Assembly (NCBI GenBank): GCA_030490835.1
Contig: CM059971.1
Coordinates: 3,046,545-3,110,544 of the forward strand
DNA length: 64,000 bases
Source: Annona cherimola
Lineage: Eukaryota > Streptophyta > Magnoliopsida > Magnoliales > Annonaceae
Reading direction: 5' to 3'
Position 1 is the first letter of the stretch. The number at the start of each line of letters is the position of its first letter. Positions 33,844 to 46,174 of the stretch are shown in pieces. A model generated the notes under the pieces. The model ran no database searches and was not told where the DNA came from. It worked only from the letters and a program-made list of their open reading frames with translations. A program made the position numbers and the translations under genes.

Positions 33844-34330
33844 TGATTCATAGCCTACGTATGTGTATTGATATTGATAGCGATTTGAAGACTCAGAACA
33901 GGCGGAAGGGTTCGCAACTTTGCATTTTTCTACTTGTGGAATGCAAAAAATCGTTGGCTGACCTGCCACTCTGGTTAGATGGTATTGTAGTTTTTGTCGC
34001 AATTGGGTCTCTAAGCTGGTGGGTATGTGGGGTAGAAATTTTCTGACTTGGGAGAACTCATCAATCCCATTTTCATTCTTCGCTGGGTGGAACTTGGAAT
34101 TAGATATTGTATTTGCTCAGGCTTTGTAAGGGAGCAGCCCTAGATTTCTATTTGTTGGCTTGTTGCTTACTAAATCAGCTCCAAATGTGGATTCTGAATG
34201 TATTCTAATCAAATTTTTGTTTCTGATAGTGTGACTGTTCTTTTATTTTACTTCTGTTAGTGTGCCACAGCTCACAAACCCACTTCTGCCATAAGAGTTG
34301 CAGCCATATTTTCTAATAAATTAGTAAAAA
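33844..34330 (+). other. Probable 3' region of the second NPP gene
   Basis: Moderately AT-rich and free of transposon ends. T-rich stretches (ttgtatttgctcaggctttg near 34110, caaatttttgtttctgatag near 34210) look like plant polyadenylation context; an AATAAA is at 34315-34320. The exact cleavage site cannot be told. Confidence 0.35.
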
Positions 34331-34603
34331 TGAATAACTTTAAGATCCCAGCAATGATATTGACAGCGTAATACCCGACTTGTTTTATGCTTTTGAACCT
34401 AAGCTAGGTTGGAAATCACGGCCACATGGTTTAAGTGGGGTTAGGATTCGTTTGGCTTTGTGATTAAGTCTGTGCAATTAAAAAAGCTCAATTGCAAATT
34501 TAGCTTTTATGAAAAGTGCCTAATGTTTGGCAACGTCATTTGAGAAAAGCGTAAGCTAATAGTAGTTTTTGGCTTAAATATTAAAATTGCTTTTAAGTAT
34601 GAG

Positions 34604-34992
34604 ACCTGATCTTCTACGACCGGTTGGAAATTCAGTGATTTCCGACCGGTCAGAAAATATATTTTTTTTTATTTTTTTTGAAAAATAATTTTATAAACAT
34701 GTTAATCTAGTTATATTTAATCCATAAACCAAATTTTACCATTTTTGGATATGTTTATATATTTATTTTGGATTTTTAAATACAGGGGTATTTAAGTCAT
34801 TTTAAGAATATTTAAAATGACTTAAATACCCCTGTATTTAAAAATTCAAAATAAATATATATACATATCCAAAAATGGTAAAATTTGGTTTATGGATTAA
34901 ATATAACTAGATTAACATGTTTATAAAATTATTTTTCAAAAAAAATAAAAAATATATATATTTTTTGACCGGTCGGAAAATGATCAGTCGTC
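34604..34992. mobile_element. Palindromic Mutator-like MITE with GACCGGTCGGAAA ends
   Basis: A perfect 10-bp repeat TTTAAGTATG at 34594-34603 and 34993-35002. The arms are near-perfect reverse complements, including gacttaaatacccctgtatt / aatacaggggtatttaagtc at the centre near 34803. The left end also carries a small extra hairpin built from GACCGGTTGGAAAT and ATTTCCGACCGGTC. The core is close to that of the GAGAAGTGATCC family although the ends differ. No coding capacity. Confidence 0.8.
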
Positions 34993-35002
34993 TTTAAGTA
35001 TG

Positions 35003-35369
35003 TAGTATTATGAAAAGGCACGTAAGAAAGTAATTTAAAAATTAATCTATTTAATAATAGAAATATCTCTTATTATGCATTATAGTTACACATTGTTCAA
35101 TTTCTTTTATAAAATCGCATTTATAGCATTAAAATGTACAAAAGGTTCAAAATCCTTTTAATCCTTGTATAGTATAATATTTTTATTATAATTTCTTTCA
35201 TATGATTTTTATTTTACTTTATTATCATTATATCTATTTACACATGTTAGGTATGAAAATGACTTAATTTAAAAAAAAAAAAAATTTACCGCCTTGAAAC
35301 TTATCTAGTTGAATTAGTATATTTATTTTTAAATTTGAATATGTTCCCCTCAATATGGTCAAATATCCT
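35003..35369. other. AT-rich spacer, nothing recognised
   Basis: Includes an A-run at 35272-35284. No gene or element seen. Confidence 0.35.
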
Positions 35370-36965
35370 TTCACAATTAGAATTACCATTGTAATTCTTG
35401 GATGGAAATACCCGTTTAGCTTATCTTAGGCTTCCCAATACGTTGGCCACGACATGCATAATCATACTGTATGATGTCAGTCTCCTTTCTGACAATGCAG
35501 ATGCAGATGGGAAATTAGACAATCCACGTACAAATACTATTAATTCTAAATTTTTGTTTATGATTTGGAGTTAATCAAGCAAATGTAGCTATTTATTTTT
35601 GTTATTTATTTCAAGTATAAATTTATCATTATATAAATTTTTATTTTAAGAGATTCAAAAATAATCTTAATCAATTAATTAATAAATATAAAATAGTAAT
35701 TCGTATTATATTTTTAATAATAAATAGTCCTACTTTATGAAATTCTTCTTCTATATAATTTTATTTATTTTTCTTACCTTGATAGTTAATGAAAATTCTA
35801 CACTTTTATTTTATTTTGTATTATTTATATTAGTATGAAAACTGTGTCATTTGTCTAGTATTATCATGAATAGCCCCATTTATAAACATGTAAAATTTGT
35901 ATTTAACATTATTAATAGTCATCAAAATTTTGTCAATTGTGTAATATTGTTGTGGATATATTTATAAATATATAAAATTAACATAATAAAATGAATGAGC
36001 GGTGCTTGAGTGTGACATTGCGAAGTTAAGGTAGAAGCAGGAATTTATGAAAATTATAGTTCCATCATTTACTGCATCGGAATCCGTGGAAGCTGATTTC
36101 TTATGATTCCTTGAATCCTTTTGAGCTTGGAAGTCAATATTTTGCAATTCTTATTGTGTGAAGTGAGACTCTCCATATATAGTCTAGGTTGCATCTATTC
36201 TCACGGACTGTTTAAAAAATATAAAAATTATGGAACGATAAATTTCACTACTTGTGCATACTTATTTACCTGTACATAATCTTACATTGAATATCTTTAA
36301 CCATTTATGTTTCTCATTTTTCTTCATAAATTTTTTTGATTAATATTATTTAAAAATCCAGCCCATTGACTATAAACACTCCTGTTATCAGGGGATGCAA
36401 TTATTAGGGGAGACATAATGTTCCAAAAATGCTATTTTATGCTCCAAAAATGCTATTGGGATTTAACCTCAGGTCTGCACTGAGGTCACTAGGCGTGTGT
36501 TGGAGTTCTCCTTTAGAAATTGGTAAGGGACAATTTAAAATGTTTCAAAAAGGAAAAGGTTCTAGGATTTTGATTTATTATTTTCCTGATTATTGTCGGT
36601 TCTCGTGTCACAACGTGTAGGAGCATCCAAAATTATCTTTTAATAGTTTTTGTAAAACTTTATATGTGTTCCCCATAAACTTCTCTTTTTTATTATTAAA
36701 TTTATAACACATTTGAAAGTACTTTTTTTTTTAATCTTACTTAATGATTTTTTTTACCCCAAACAATAAAAGACCACGCTCTTAATACAAATGAAAAACA
36801 CAAGCTCTTTTTAATAAATGAGAGATCAGTGCTCCTTGTTTTGAACCCAAGTCAATTGATACAAAGGCAAGAGTGCCATTTAGCCAGGCTACGGTCCTAA
36901 TGGCTGGTTCTCCTACATTTCAAAAAGTTAAAATTTGAACTCTATTCACCTTGAACATCAGACAG
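35370..36965. repeat. Segmental unit C (truncated)
   Basis: Shares ordered blocks with units A and B: caattagaattac near 35377 with 52647; aaataatcttaatcaattaatt near 35663 with 39095; cgataaatttcactacttg near 36235 with 39650 and 52780; and 36720-36960 (accctaaa-aataaaagac, ccatttagc-aggctac) with 53520-53760. It ends where the Ty3/gypsy fragment begins, so it is probably cut off there. No gene content. Confidence 0.65.
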
Positions 36966-36969
36966 GAGT

Positions 36970-39030
36970 TAGAAATTCATATGATTTAACGCGTGCCTTC
37001 ATTCCCTTCCATTCAAAATGCTCACCCATCCTCCTATAAGTCCTCAAAACTCCCGAATGTCCTGCTAACACCGAATCATGGAATTGATGCAACAAATCTG
37101 GAATATGCTTACTATCAGTACACAATAATAGTCTGCCTTGCTTTAAACACCAACCTGTCTATCACTGAATATGAAGGGAACAGAGATGGATCACCTTCAA
37201 TCTTAGATTTCAGCTGCTGCAGACGGATATCCCAGAGGCATTCCTGCCTTATCCATTCAAATAAGGGAGAAGACTGTAAAAACATTACATTGATCTTCAT
37301 TTGCCTTGATAGGGCATCAGCTCCTTGATTGTAGGCTCCCCTTTTATATTCTACGTGAAAGTCATACCTAATCAATTTGGCCATCCATTTTTGCTGCAAT
37401 GGAGTCAGTACACTCTGCTGCAATTGATATTTGAGGCTGTTTTGATCTGTCCTCACAACTAACTGCCGACCAATAAGATAAGGATGCCATTTTTTAATGG
37501 CCAACACCACAGCCATCAGCTCTTGCTCAAATGCAGAGGTCCCATGATGCCCTATACTCAATGTCTTCCTAACGTATGCTATTGTTCTGTCATCTTGAAT
37601 TAGAATGACCCCACTCCGAGACCCGAGTCATCACATTCTACCACAATGGATTTAGCAAAATCTGGTAATTGCAAAACAGGAAGGGAACTCAAACCCATCT
37701 TCAATTGTTCAAAGGTTTTATCAGCCTCCTCATTCCAACAAAAACCATCTCTTTTCAACAACTGTGTTAAAGGATGGGCAATAATCCCATAATCCTTAAT
37801 GAATTTTCGATAATAACCTGTTAGACCCAAAAGGGATCTTAGCTGCTTGACTATTTCAGGCTTATTCCAGCTCTTAATAGCCTCTAACTTCCCTTCGTCT
37901 ACCTGCACACCTTCAAAAGAAATAGAGTGTCCCAAATACTGAATCGAGCAAATTCACACTTGGCCTTATTTGCAAACAAGGACCGACATGATAGTGTTTC
38001 TAACACTTGCTGCAACTGCTGCAAATGCTCATCCCATGTCTTACTATAAACTAAAATGTCATCGAAAAATACAAGCACACAATTCCTTAAAAATTTCTAA
38101 AACAACTAACTCATTCAAGATTGAAATGTTGCAGAGGCATTTGTAAGACCAAACGGCATAACAGGGAATTCATACTGACCACAATGAGTTCTAAACGCCA
38201 TTTTATGGATATCCACTTCTCTGATTAATATCTTATGATATCTAGATTTCAGGCCTAATTTGGAGAATATCTGTGCTCCTTTCAACTCATCTAGCAACTT
38301 ATCAATCATGGAAATAGGGTACTTATCTTTTACTATAATGGCATTTAATGCTCTGTAGTCAATGCATATTCTCCAGCTCCCATCCTTCTGCTTCACTAAC
38401 AAAACAGGAGCCGAAAATGGGCTGGTACTGTCCATAATTAATCCCTTTTCCAATAATTGAGCAACTTGCCTAATTAAACCCACATTTTCCGAAAACATTT
38501 GACTGAAGTTTTCCAATAATAGCCGTAACTGATTCTCACAGATTCCAAATGGCTGCTACGCCACAACTAATTGTATACTGTCCTCAGCACCATTCATAAA
38601 AAAGCAATGGTCCACCTCTCTGATCTCTTCCTGAACTTCTTTCCAATCAACTTGCTTCCCACTTTCATTTTCCAACCCTTGTAACTTGATGATTTTACCA
38701 TCCATTTCAAACACCGTAGACTTTTTTTTTTTTTTTTCCCAATTACACATTACGTTGCCCAATCCGTAAAGTCATTGCAACCCGATTACTGCATCCACCT
38801 TTCCTAAAGATAACTGATAAAAATCCATCACTTTAACATAGCCTTGCAATTCTACTCTCGAGGCTTGACAAACACCTGTACAAGGAATATTGCTATCATT
38901 AGCGATTGACACTGCAAATGTGCCACTCTGCAGAACAGGTAAGGACATCTCCTTCACCAACCTGATATTTTAGAAATTATGTGTACTGCCATTGTCCACT
39001 ATAATGGTAGAATTCCTTCCATTAATGTTC
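36970..39030 (-). mobile_element. Ty3/gypsy retrotransposon pol fragment, broken
   Basis: Minus-strand order: protease region (about 39025-38772), linker, reverse transcriptase (38516 to about 37980; [39 protein letters not shown] near 38060), connection domain (37935-37600), RNase H (about 37620-37320; VRTDQNSLKYQLQQ) and the start of the integrase zinc-binding region (HQFHDSVLAGHSG near 37060). Gag, the integrase core and LTRs are missing. Stops and frame changes separate the parts. The first catalytic aspartate of RT (usual SKLDLKSGYH) is glycine ([10 protein letters not shown], codon at 38253-38255), so the enzyme would be dead even if read through. An A-run near 38722 may be a later slippage. 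Confidence 0.9.
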
Positions 39031-40285
39031 CCTCTAATATTTTGGGTATGAATTTAGCATTTTACAATTTTTTATTTCAGGAAATCCAAAAATAATCTTA
39101 ATCAATTAATTAATATAAAATAGTACTTCATATTATATTTTAATCCTTCTTTTATTATTTTTTTACCTTAATGATTAATAAAAATCATACTTAATTTGTC
39201 GTATTTAACATTATTTATGTTGTTATAAAAACCTCATCATTTGTCTATTATTATTGCTAATAGACCCCATTTATAAATTATAAAATTAAAATATTAAATG
39301 GATTCTTAGATGTTCGAGTGTGACATCGATGAGTTAAGGTTGAGCAGGAATTTTAATTTCTTCCATGTTGTTTCTCTTGTTCCATTATTTAGTGCATTAA
39401 GATCTATGTAAGTTGAGTTCTTATAATGCCTAGATTCCTATGAATCCTTTCTTGCGTAGAAGCCAATATGTTGCAATTCCTATTGTGTGAAATGAGATTT
39501 TGCATATATGGTCACCGTTTAAGTCTTAGACTACATTCCATCAAAAAAAAAAAAGTCTTAGACTACATCTTTTATCAAAAAAAGTCTTAGGCTGCACTAC
39601 TCCCGTGGGGCTGTAGCGTAAAAAATGGTTACATGTAAAAATTATAGAATGATAAATTTCACTACTTATGCATACTTATTTACCTATATATAATATTCCA
39701 CTAAGTACCTTTGACCATTTATGTATGACAAATGATAAGCAAACAGCTCGCTTAGTTTGCCTTAAAAAATTTGCTTAAAATATATATATATATATATTTT
39801 TTTTTATTTATGCACTTGTTTATTTAAGTATCCTCAATATATAAACCAAGTTTTACCATTTTTAGATATGTGTATATATTTTTTGAGATTTTTAAACATG
39901 TATGTGTACCAAGAAAATGTGTGGATTTGTGCCTTTTCAAGTGAGAAAATAAAATTACAAAATTCAAGCTACAAATTAAAGATCCAAACAGTTAAGATAA
40001 TCAAAGGACATCAGCAAAGGTGAACTTCATAAAAAATAAAGCCCAAAAAGAAAAATATCAAGGCAAAATTGAAAGTGCAAATTAAGGGTCAAAGGAAAGC
40101 TTCACATGGTCATCCCATAGTTTCAAACAAAAATTTTACTCAAAGCCCCTCACCTTTTTTCATTTTGCAGAATATGCCCAATAGGATTTTACAAGATTCT
40201 CAAACAACATTCTTTAAATTTTTACAACTTTAAAGCCTATAGATTGACCTCTTCTCTACCGCTTGAGGTAACATTTTTTTTGTAT

Positions 40286-40670
40286 GAGGAGTGATCATAT
40301 TAACCCGGGATAAATAATGTCTCACTTAACCACTTCAAAAAATTCATTGCGATAATTTTTTTTTTTTACTTTTTTCTTTGTACACTTATTTATCTAAGAG
40401 CATTCAACATGTAAACCAAGTTTTACTATTTTTTATATGATTATATATTTTTGATATTTTTAAACATCTATAAGTATATATGTATTTAAAATACTCCTAT
40501 CTTTAAAAATCTAAAAAAATATATGCATATATCCAAAAATGGTAAAATTTGATTTATATGTTAAATACACTTAGATAAATAAGTGTATCAAGAAATTTTT
40601 TTAAAAAAAAAGTTATGGTAAATGGAATTTTTTGGGTGGACTAGGCCAACATTTGCTTAGCATGATATTT
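40286..40670. mobile_element. Palindromic Mutator-like MITE (unit A copy)
   Basis: Left GAGGAGTGATCATATTAACC; arms of the GAGAAGTGATCC family; right end decayed. The orthologous copy in unit B is at 55352-55722, so it predates the A/B duplication. Confidence 0.65.
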
Positions 40671-41254
40671 TTTTACCCCAAAATCCCTACATCGGCCCTT
40701 TGATTGTTTTCCATCCTCACCCATAAAGCATACCCTCGCGAATCTTATCTTCCTTTATTCCCCTTTGCACACTTCTTTTCATCTAGCACTATTTAATTCT
40801 TCACGCCATCATTGTTACATGCATGAAAAGTAAGTTTGGCCAATCTCATCCGGTCATTTCCTTTTTCTTTTTTTCTTTTTTTAAAAAAAAGCACGTATAT
40901 TAGTTCGGTCCATTGCATTTTTTTAAAAATGCATATTTAGTCCCATTAAATGCAAATTTAGCTGCGTTACAAATATATTCACTTATAATCAATAAATATT
41001 CGGCGAGTTGATACAATTTGGGTCAACATATCTGTTATCCGTAGAATTATTGTGCAGATTAGTTTGTTAAGATTAGACTCAAAATATTGAAACTATTTGG
41101 GTCAGCATATATTATGTGCAGAATCGTTATGAAGATTAGGTTGCTAAGTTTTCACTCAAAATATCTTCTGAATTTTGAAGAACTCACTTGGGTCCTGACG
41201 TCATTCTTCCTCTGCTATTTAATGAGCAGCGAGAATACGTGGAATAGAGTTTTA

Positions 41255-41535
41255 GGGTGTGTTTGGGAATGAGTAAAACTTTTGATGAAAAGTTTTGAAG
41301 AGTAAAAGTTGTCAAATGATGTGATATGACAGAGGTAATGATGAGCAGTAAAGAAGATAAAGTTAAAATAAATAGGTTAGTTGTATGGGTAATTGTGTAG
41401 AAATGATTGAAAAGTAGGGTAGTTGTATAGGAAAATGTGAAAAAATAATTAAAAAATTTGATAGTTGTGGAAAGTGAAAAGTTTTAGATTGAAAAGTTTT
41501 AACTTAACACTTTTTAACCATTGCCAAACATACTC
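41255..41535. mobile_element. Tourist/Harbinger-like MITE, present only in unit A
   Basis: 281 bp with ends GGGTGTGTTTGGG and, inverted, GAGTATGTTTGGC, flanked by TTA at 41252-41254 and 41536-41538. Unit B has the uninterrupted sequence gagttttatagttttag at 56279-56295, a clean empty site with a single TTA. Interior nearly the same as the copy at 27689. Confidence 0.9.
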
Positions 41536-41676
41536 TTATAGTTTTAGATTTTTTATTTCCTTTATATTATATATGTAGCTGTTTTGGTTAAAACTTATTC
41601 TAACACAACCCAATTTTTAAAGACCAATGTGCTCGTGGACACAAAATTTTTGTACAGTGATTTTTTATAATTATAA

Positions 41677-41967
41677 GGCGTGTCTAGTTGGGTAAAAAAA
41701 ATATCAACAAAAGCTTTTCAATAAAAAACTTTTCACTCCCCATAACTACCCTATTTTTAATTATTTTTCACATTTTCCTACATAAATAATCCTATTTTTC
41801 AATTATTTTCATACGACTATCTATACAACTAACCTGTGTATTTTAATTTTATTCCTTTTACACCTCATTATTACCCTTATTATATTACACGATTTTTTAT
41901 CAATTTAAAAACTTTTATCTTAAAAATTTTTTACCAAAAAGTTTTACCTCAAAACCAAACGCAACCA
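41677..41967. mobile_element. Tourist/Harbinger-like MITE, inverted, in both units
   Basis: Ends GGCGTGTCTAGTTGGG and, inverted, GGTTGCGTTTGGTTTT. The interior is the reverse complement type of the copies at 27689 and 41255. The unit B copy is at 56425-56713, so the insertion predates the duplication. Confidence 0.7.
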
Positions 41968-42600
41968 TAATAAAACATCATGACCGTTTATTCGTTAAAA
42001 ACTGTGAAAACTATTGATTAAAAACTAAATGTATTAGATAAGTATACACATTGCCTTTTATAATATTAATTATTTTCCAAATTGAATTTTGAACGTTCAA
42101 CATAATGAAATATACTTACACAAAAAATTAGAATGGTATACTATACACGGAACTAATATCAATTACAAAATAAATATTTTAATAAAGTGTACAAATATAG
42201 TTTTAAATTGTAAATGTACCAACATAATTTTAGAAATAACAAATAACGTTATATAGTTTGACCATATTGCAAATATATCCATGCTATTATGATGTCGTTA
42301 TTGCACCGTCATGAAGTAAGTGTATTTACAAAGATATACAAACTACATACTATATTTACAAAAATAAAATATACTCGCATAATTTTTAAAATTACAAATA
42401 TACCAACATAGTTGGTATATTTTTATAAATATATCCATGACATGGTGACTCATTAATGGCGCCGTGATATTTTTTATTTGCAATTATGATCAAACTACGT
42501 GGAAATTATTTATAATTCAAAATTATTAGAATATGTCTATAATTATAATTAAATTAATTATGGACGCAAATTCTTCAAAATATTGGTTATATGGTGAAAA
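41968..42600. other. AT-rich spacer in unit A
   Basis: Shared with unit B in part (56715-57180). Repeated blocks such as atatacc-acatagttt. No gene. Confidence 0.4.
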
Positions 42601-42639
42601 GACAGCGGATATGCAAATTACCTATCAAACTCCATTCCC

Positions 42640-43110
42640 AACTCCCAACCCGATCCCCCTTTTCCCTCCTTTTTCTTTTATTAATCCCCATCCCGAGCAG
42701 AGCTGAGCCTTGTCTTTGGCAGCCGCTCCGCTCCCGCTCTCCTTTGCCTATTCAAATCTAGCCCTTTCTAATTTCGGAAATCTAAAAATAAAAAAAAATT
42801 TCAGCCCCGTCTTTTGAAAAAGAAATGCAAGGGAAATATATTACAACCGGACGCGGCCAAGGTGAACGTTGCGGGAAATTCCCACGACTGTCCCTCCCTC
42901 CTTCTGCCTCCAGATCTCTCCCCCTCCCTCCTTCTCCCTCCAGATCTCTCTCCCTCCTTCCCTCCCTCCGGTTTTTCTCGCACGCACTGCCCGTCTTTCT
43001 TCTAGATATTTCGTTCATCCAAGCTCAACTGAAAAATCTAACTCTAATTTAGGGATTTGTCGCCCTGCGATCCTCCAAATCTTCATTCTCTATATCGTGG
43101 TTCGTTAGTG
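42640..43110 (+). promoter_or_regulatory. Promoter/leader region of the unit A CHR28-like pseudogene
   Basis: A GC-richer, pyrimidine-rich stretch upstream of the first coding ATG (43111), as in plant 5' leaders. It contains a 30-bp tandem repeat with CTCCAGATCTCTC (42908-42950) and small upstream ATGs near 42825. Conserved in unit B (57270-57732). Confidence 0.5.
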
Positions 43111-44951
43111 ATGTTGCAAGCCGACGGTTTCAATAATTCTAATATTCTGGCGGACGGCAATTTCCATGGCGGTGATTCGGAGGATTTCTACATCGGCATC
43201 GGTAGCATGTTCGCCATCCTCGCGGAGCCCGATCAGCCAGATCAGCAACCCGCGGTATTCTTTTTTCTTTTCTCTTTTCAAGATTTCACTTCCAATGAAA
43301 TGGGCGTTGTATCAATTTTCATATTCGAACTTTTTTCCGAGAATATTATGAAGATTTGTCTGACCCGCCACTTCCTTGGTTTTTACGACTATAGAGCGAA
43401 ATAATTCGAATTGTTGAGGTGCTCTTTGAGGGATGATCTCCAAATTATCACTCGTATCAGGGTTTATTAGATCCTGCAAACAGCTTAGGTTGGATCATGT
43501 GTGCAATAGATAGGTTTAGGAGAATTTTTGGATTGCGATGGATTGGTTTATTGTAGCCTAAGGTAATTCATACAAAGCTCCAAATAATGCGGTCGTTCTC
43601 TCAATGCGTTTTAATTTTGATGAGATTTTTCCGTTATATTTTGCACTTAGGAGACGTACTTCCTCCGATCTTCCATTTTACTACTTGAAAGTCAAATCTT
43701 CATGAACAGAGGGAAGTTTTTACCTTGCGTAATTTTGTCCATACTGTACACCGTGTAGAGTTACAATGTTCTATCCAGTAAGTCTGCCTCTCTTTGGTGA
43801 TCCTCTTTGCAATTTCAATCCAGGAACAGGTAAAATTTCAATTGCTGATTAATATTCCACAAAGGCTCTTTGGATGTTCCAGTTATTAGATGCGTCAGCG
43901 CCTTGGGAATGTTGTTCTCCACCTTAATCTACACTTTTTTCTTCTATTTTTCAAAATGGGACCTTTGTTGTAATTTTCCTGCCAAGTTATATCCTGATTG
44001 TTTGTTGAGCATAATTGATATATTTATTGGGAAAGTCCACTTGATCCTACCTTCCAGACCATGTGTTGAGGAAAGTTTTCACCTTGTGTAATTTTGCTTA
44101 CAGTTGTGTAGAGTTACAATGTTCTATCCAGTAAGTCTGCTCTAAATTTTATTGCTCATCCACATGATCCTGCCTTCTGTATCATGTGTTGAGGAAAGTT
44201 ATAATGATGATGCTGATGCTGGTGTATGCATTCTTGAAGAAATTAGTGACCCTAAATATCTAGTGCACAATAAACCTTATTCGTTTTCTCAACCCTCTAA
44301 GCTTAGCGACCCTCTTCAACACCTGACATGAGGGACAAGGAATAAGGGAAATGATGAGAGGCTCACCTTTCAAGTTGCATTACAGGCTCTACTATAAAAG
44401 ATCTTTCACCTTCGTTTTAGTTTATTTGTTTGTAATTTCTATCTATAGAATCATTTTGGACTAGTAACTTCCAGAAATTCGAGAGTACTTAGATTGCTTG
44501 TAAAACTTTAGTGTCACCACTTTTCTCTTTAGAATGTCTACAATGTTGCCTCTAGAGCAAAGGCATTTGTTATGATTATCCTGCCACACATCAGATATTA
44601 AACATCGTGCTTGCATGTATGTCTATAAAGAAGAAAATGATTAGATTTTTCTGTAGAGTTGTATGTGGTGGTTCACCGGAACTGCTTGGTTGGAGGAAAC
44701 GATGGAATGTTTGATATAATGGGCTGATGATCCGTGAATACTGGGCTGCCAACTGAAAACACCATCAGATTACCCTTTGGGTTACCCTGCAGTGATATAA
44801 GTTCATTGACTAACTTCTCTATAATATTTGACTTTGAGTAGCCACTCTTTTATGTTTCCGTGATTCTGTCTCCAAACTGCAGCACCTGTAGTTGTGAGCT
44901 TAAGTGTGGGAGCCATCATTTCCCCTTTTTATTAGCGTTTACACTGTTTTG

Positions 44952-44994
<43 letters not shown>

Positions 44995-45442
44995 CAGGTC
45001 TCTTTTTGCATAACAGAATCTTTCTGATACAAGCTCAGAAGCCGTTCCACTAGATGGTGTTTTAGGTGTTCCCCTGCTTAAACATCGGGTTTGTATTTCG
45101 TTTTGTAATTTGCTTCATGGATGACTGTAATGCTTAATTTCATCTTATGCCCTCTTCTCTAATGCAACATTGATTTACAGCGAATAGCATTATCATGGAT
45201 GGTCCGAAAGGAAGCAAACGGTTTACATTGCTCTAGAGGAATTCTTACCGATGACCAGGTGGAGTGCTGACAATTATGATCAAATTTTACTTTTTCACCA
45301 ATTGTTTAGTTTTTTTGCATAGGTCTTATTATTAATTGCTGCATGACAAAGTCTGGGAAGAACAGTATCAGCTATTGCACTTGTACTTTCAGAAAAGTCT
45401 CATTCTTCCAAATTTAGTCCTACGTTAGTGAACTGGGGTTAA
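43111..45442 (+). pseudogene. CHR28-like SNF2 ATPase, 5' exons only (unit A)
   Basis: Exon pieces: 43111-43254 (start MLQADGF, 48 codons ending QPA before gtattc); a DDADAG/ILEEISDP exon to about 44385; 45017-45088 (NLSDTSSEAVPLDGVLGVPL); 45181-45258 (RIALSWMVRKEANGLHCSRG, ending DDQ); and the Walker A exon from about 45350. The order and motifs match the N-terminal half of plant CHR27/CHR28-type SNF2-RING ATPases, where GGILADDQ-GLGKT is the ATP-binding site. Lesions: TGA in frame at 44329-44331; the Walker A lysine is arginine (SLGRT); its splice acceptor is altered; TAA at 45440-45442. The rest of the helicase and the RING domain are absent from the window. Family known as chromatin remodellers; this copy is non-functional. 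Confidence 0.85.
44955..44991. repeat. (TA)n microsatellite, expanded in unit A
   Basis: 37 bases of TA repeat in the intron just before the exon at 45017. Unit B has only 9 bases at the same place (59594-59602). Confidence 0.9.
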
Positions 45443-46170
45443 TTTGAAGCCAGGGGATCATGGTATGCTAATGGGACCATCCACTGGTAGAAAAAGGAAA
45501 TATCCTCAAAGTAGTTAAAACTATTTAACTTTCCTTATTCGGTCAAAAAATATTTTAAAAATCTGAATTAAAACATAATTAACGAGAGAGAAATGTATAT
45601 AGCCATAAAGTAAACAATATGAAAATAAATAAGAGATGATTGGTTAGTAATAATGTAAGCGATAGAAGTAAAATTACTACGAATCATGAAATCAAACTGT
45701 ACTGAGTAAGCATTTGTATTACACAATTGATGTGTTTAGACAAAAGCAAAATTGAAGTAAGTTGGATGGATTACCAATTAAACAGTTTGAAGTCTTTCCC
45801 CAATTTATATTTATTTTTTCTTTGTTTGGTTTCTTTTTCAGGTTCGATTATTCAACGGTCTAATCAACTGCCAATGATGCTCTCAGGTTGTCTCTTTCTG
45901 TGCCATCTTATTTCCATAAAATTATATTTTATGCATGTATATTAAAGATAACAACATTTATGTTAGGGGCTAGTTTTTTAGCTTAATTTTTTTAAAAATA
46001 AAATTTAAAAAAGCGAAAGGAAAAGAAAAGAGAATAAAAAAATAAATAAATAAGAAGGAAAATTTAGAAATATTATATAAAAAGAGAAATATTTTAACAA
46101 AAAAGTAAAATCTATTGAACAAAGAGCATAGAGATAATATCAAAGTGTATCTGCTGTGCTTGGTAGTGAG
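45443..46170. other. Downstream decayed region of the pseudogene
   Basis: AT-rich and shared with unit B (60054-60790). A possible exon remnant lies at 45841-45884 between ttttttcag and aggt, but its frame is not convincing. Confidence 0.35.
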
Positions 46171-46174
46171 CTAA

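Noticed and set aside
35370..39900. Direct repeats on both sides of the Ty3/gypsy fragment read as its LTRs
   Set aside because: The repeated sequence has no TG...CA ends, extends into unit B without any retroelement, and gag is missing between the repeat and protease. It fits segments C and A better.
42825..43052. Small serine/proline-rich frames in the CHR28-like leader (also at 57440)
   Set aside because: They lie in the pyrimidine-rich leader, differ between frames and match no protein; at most upstream ORFs.
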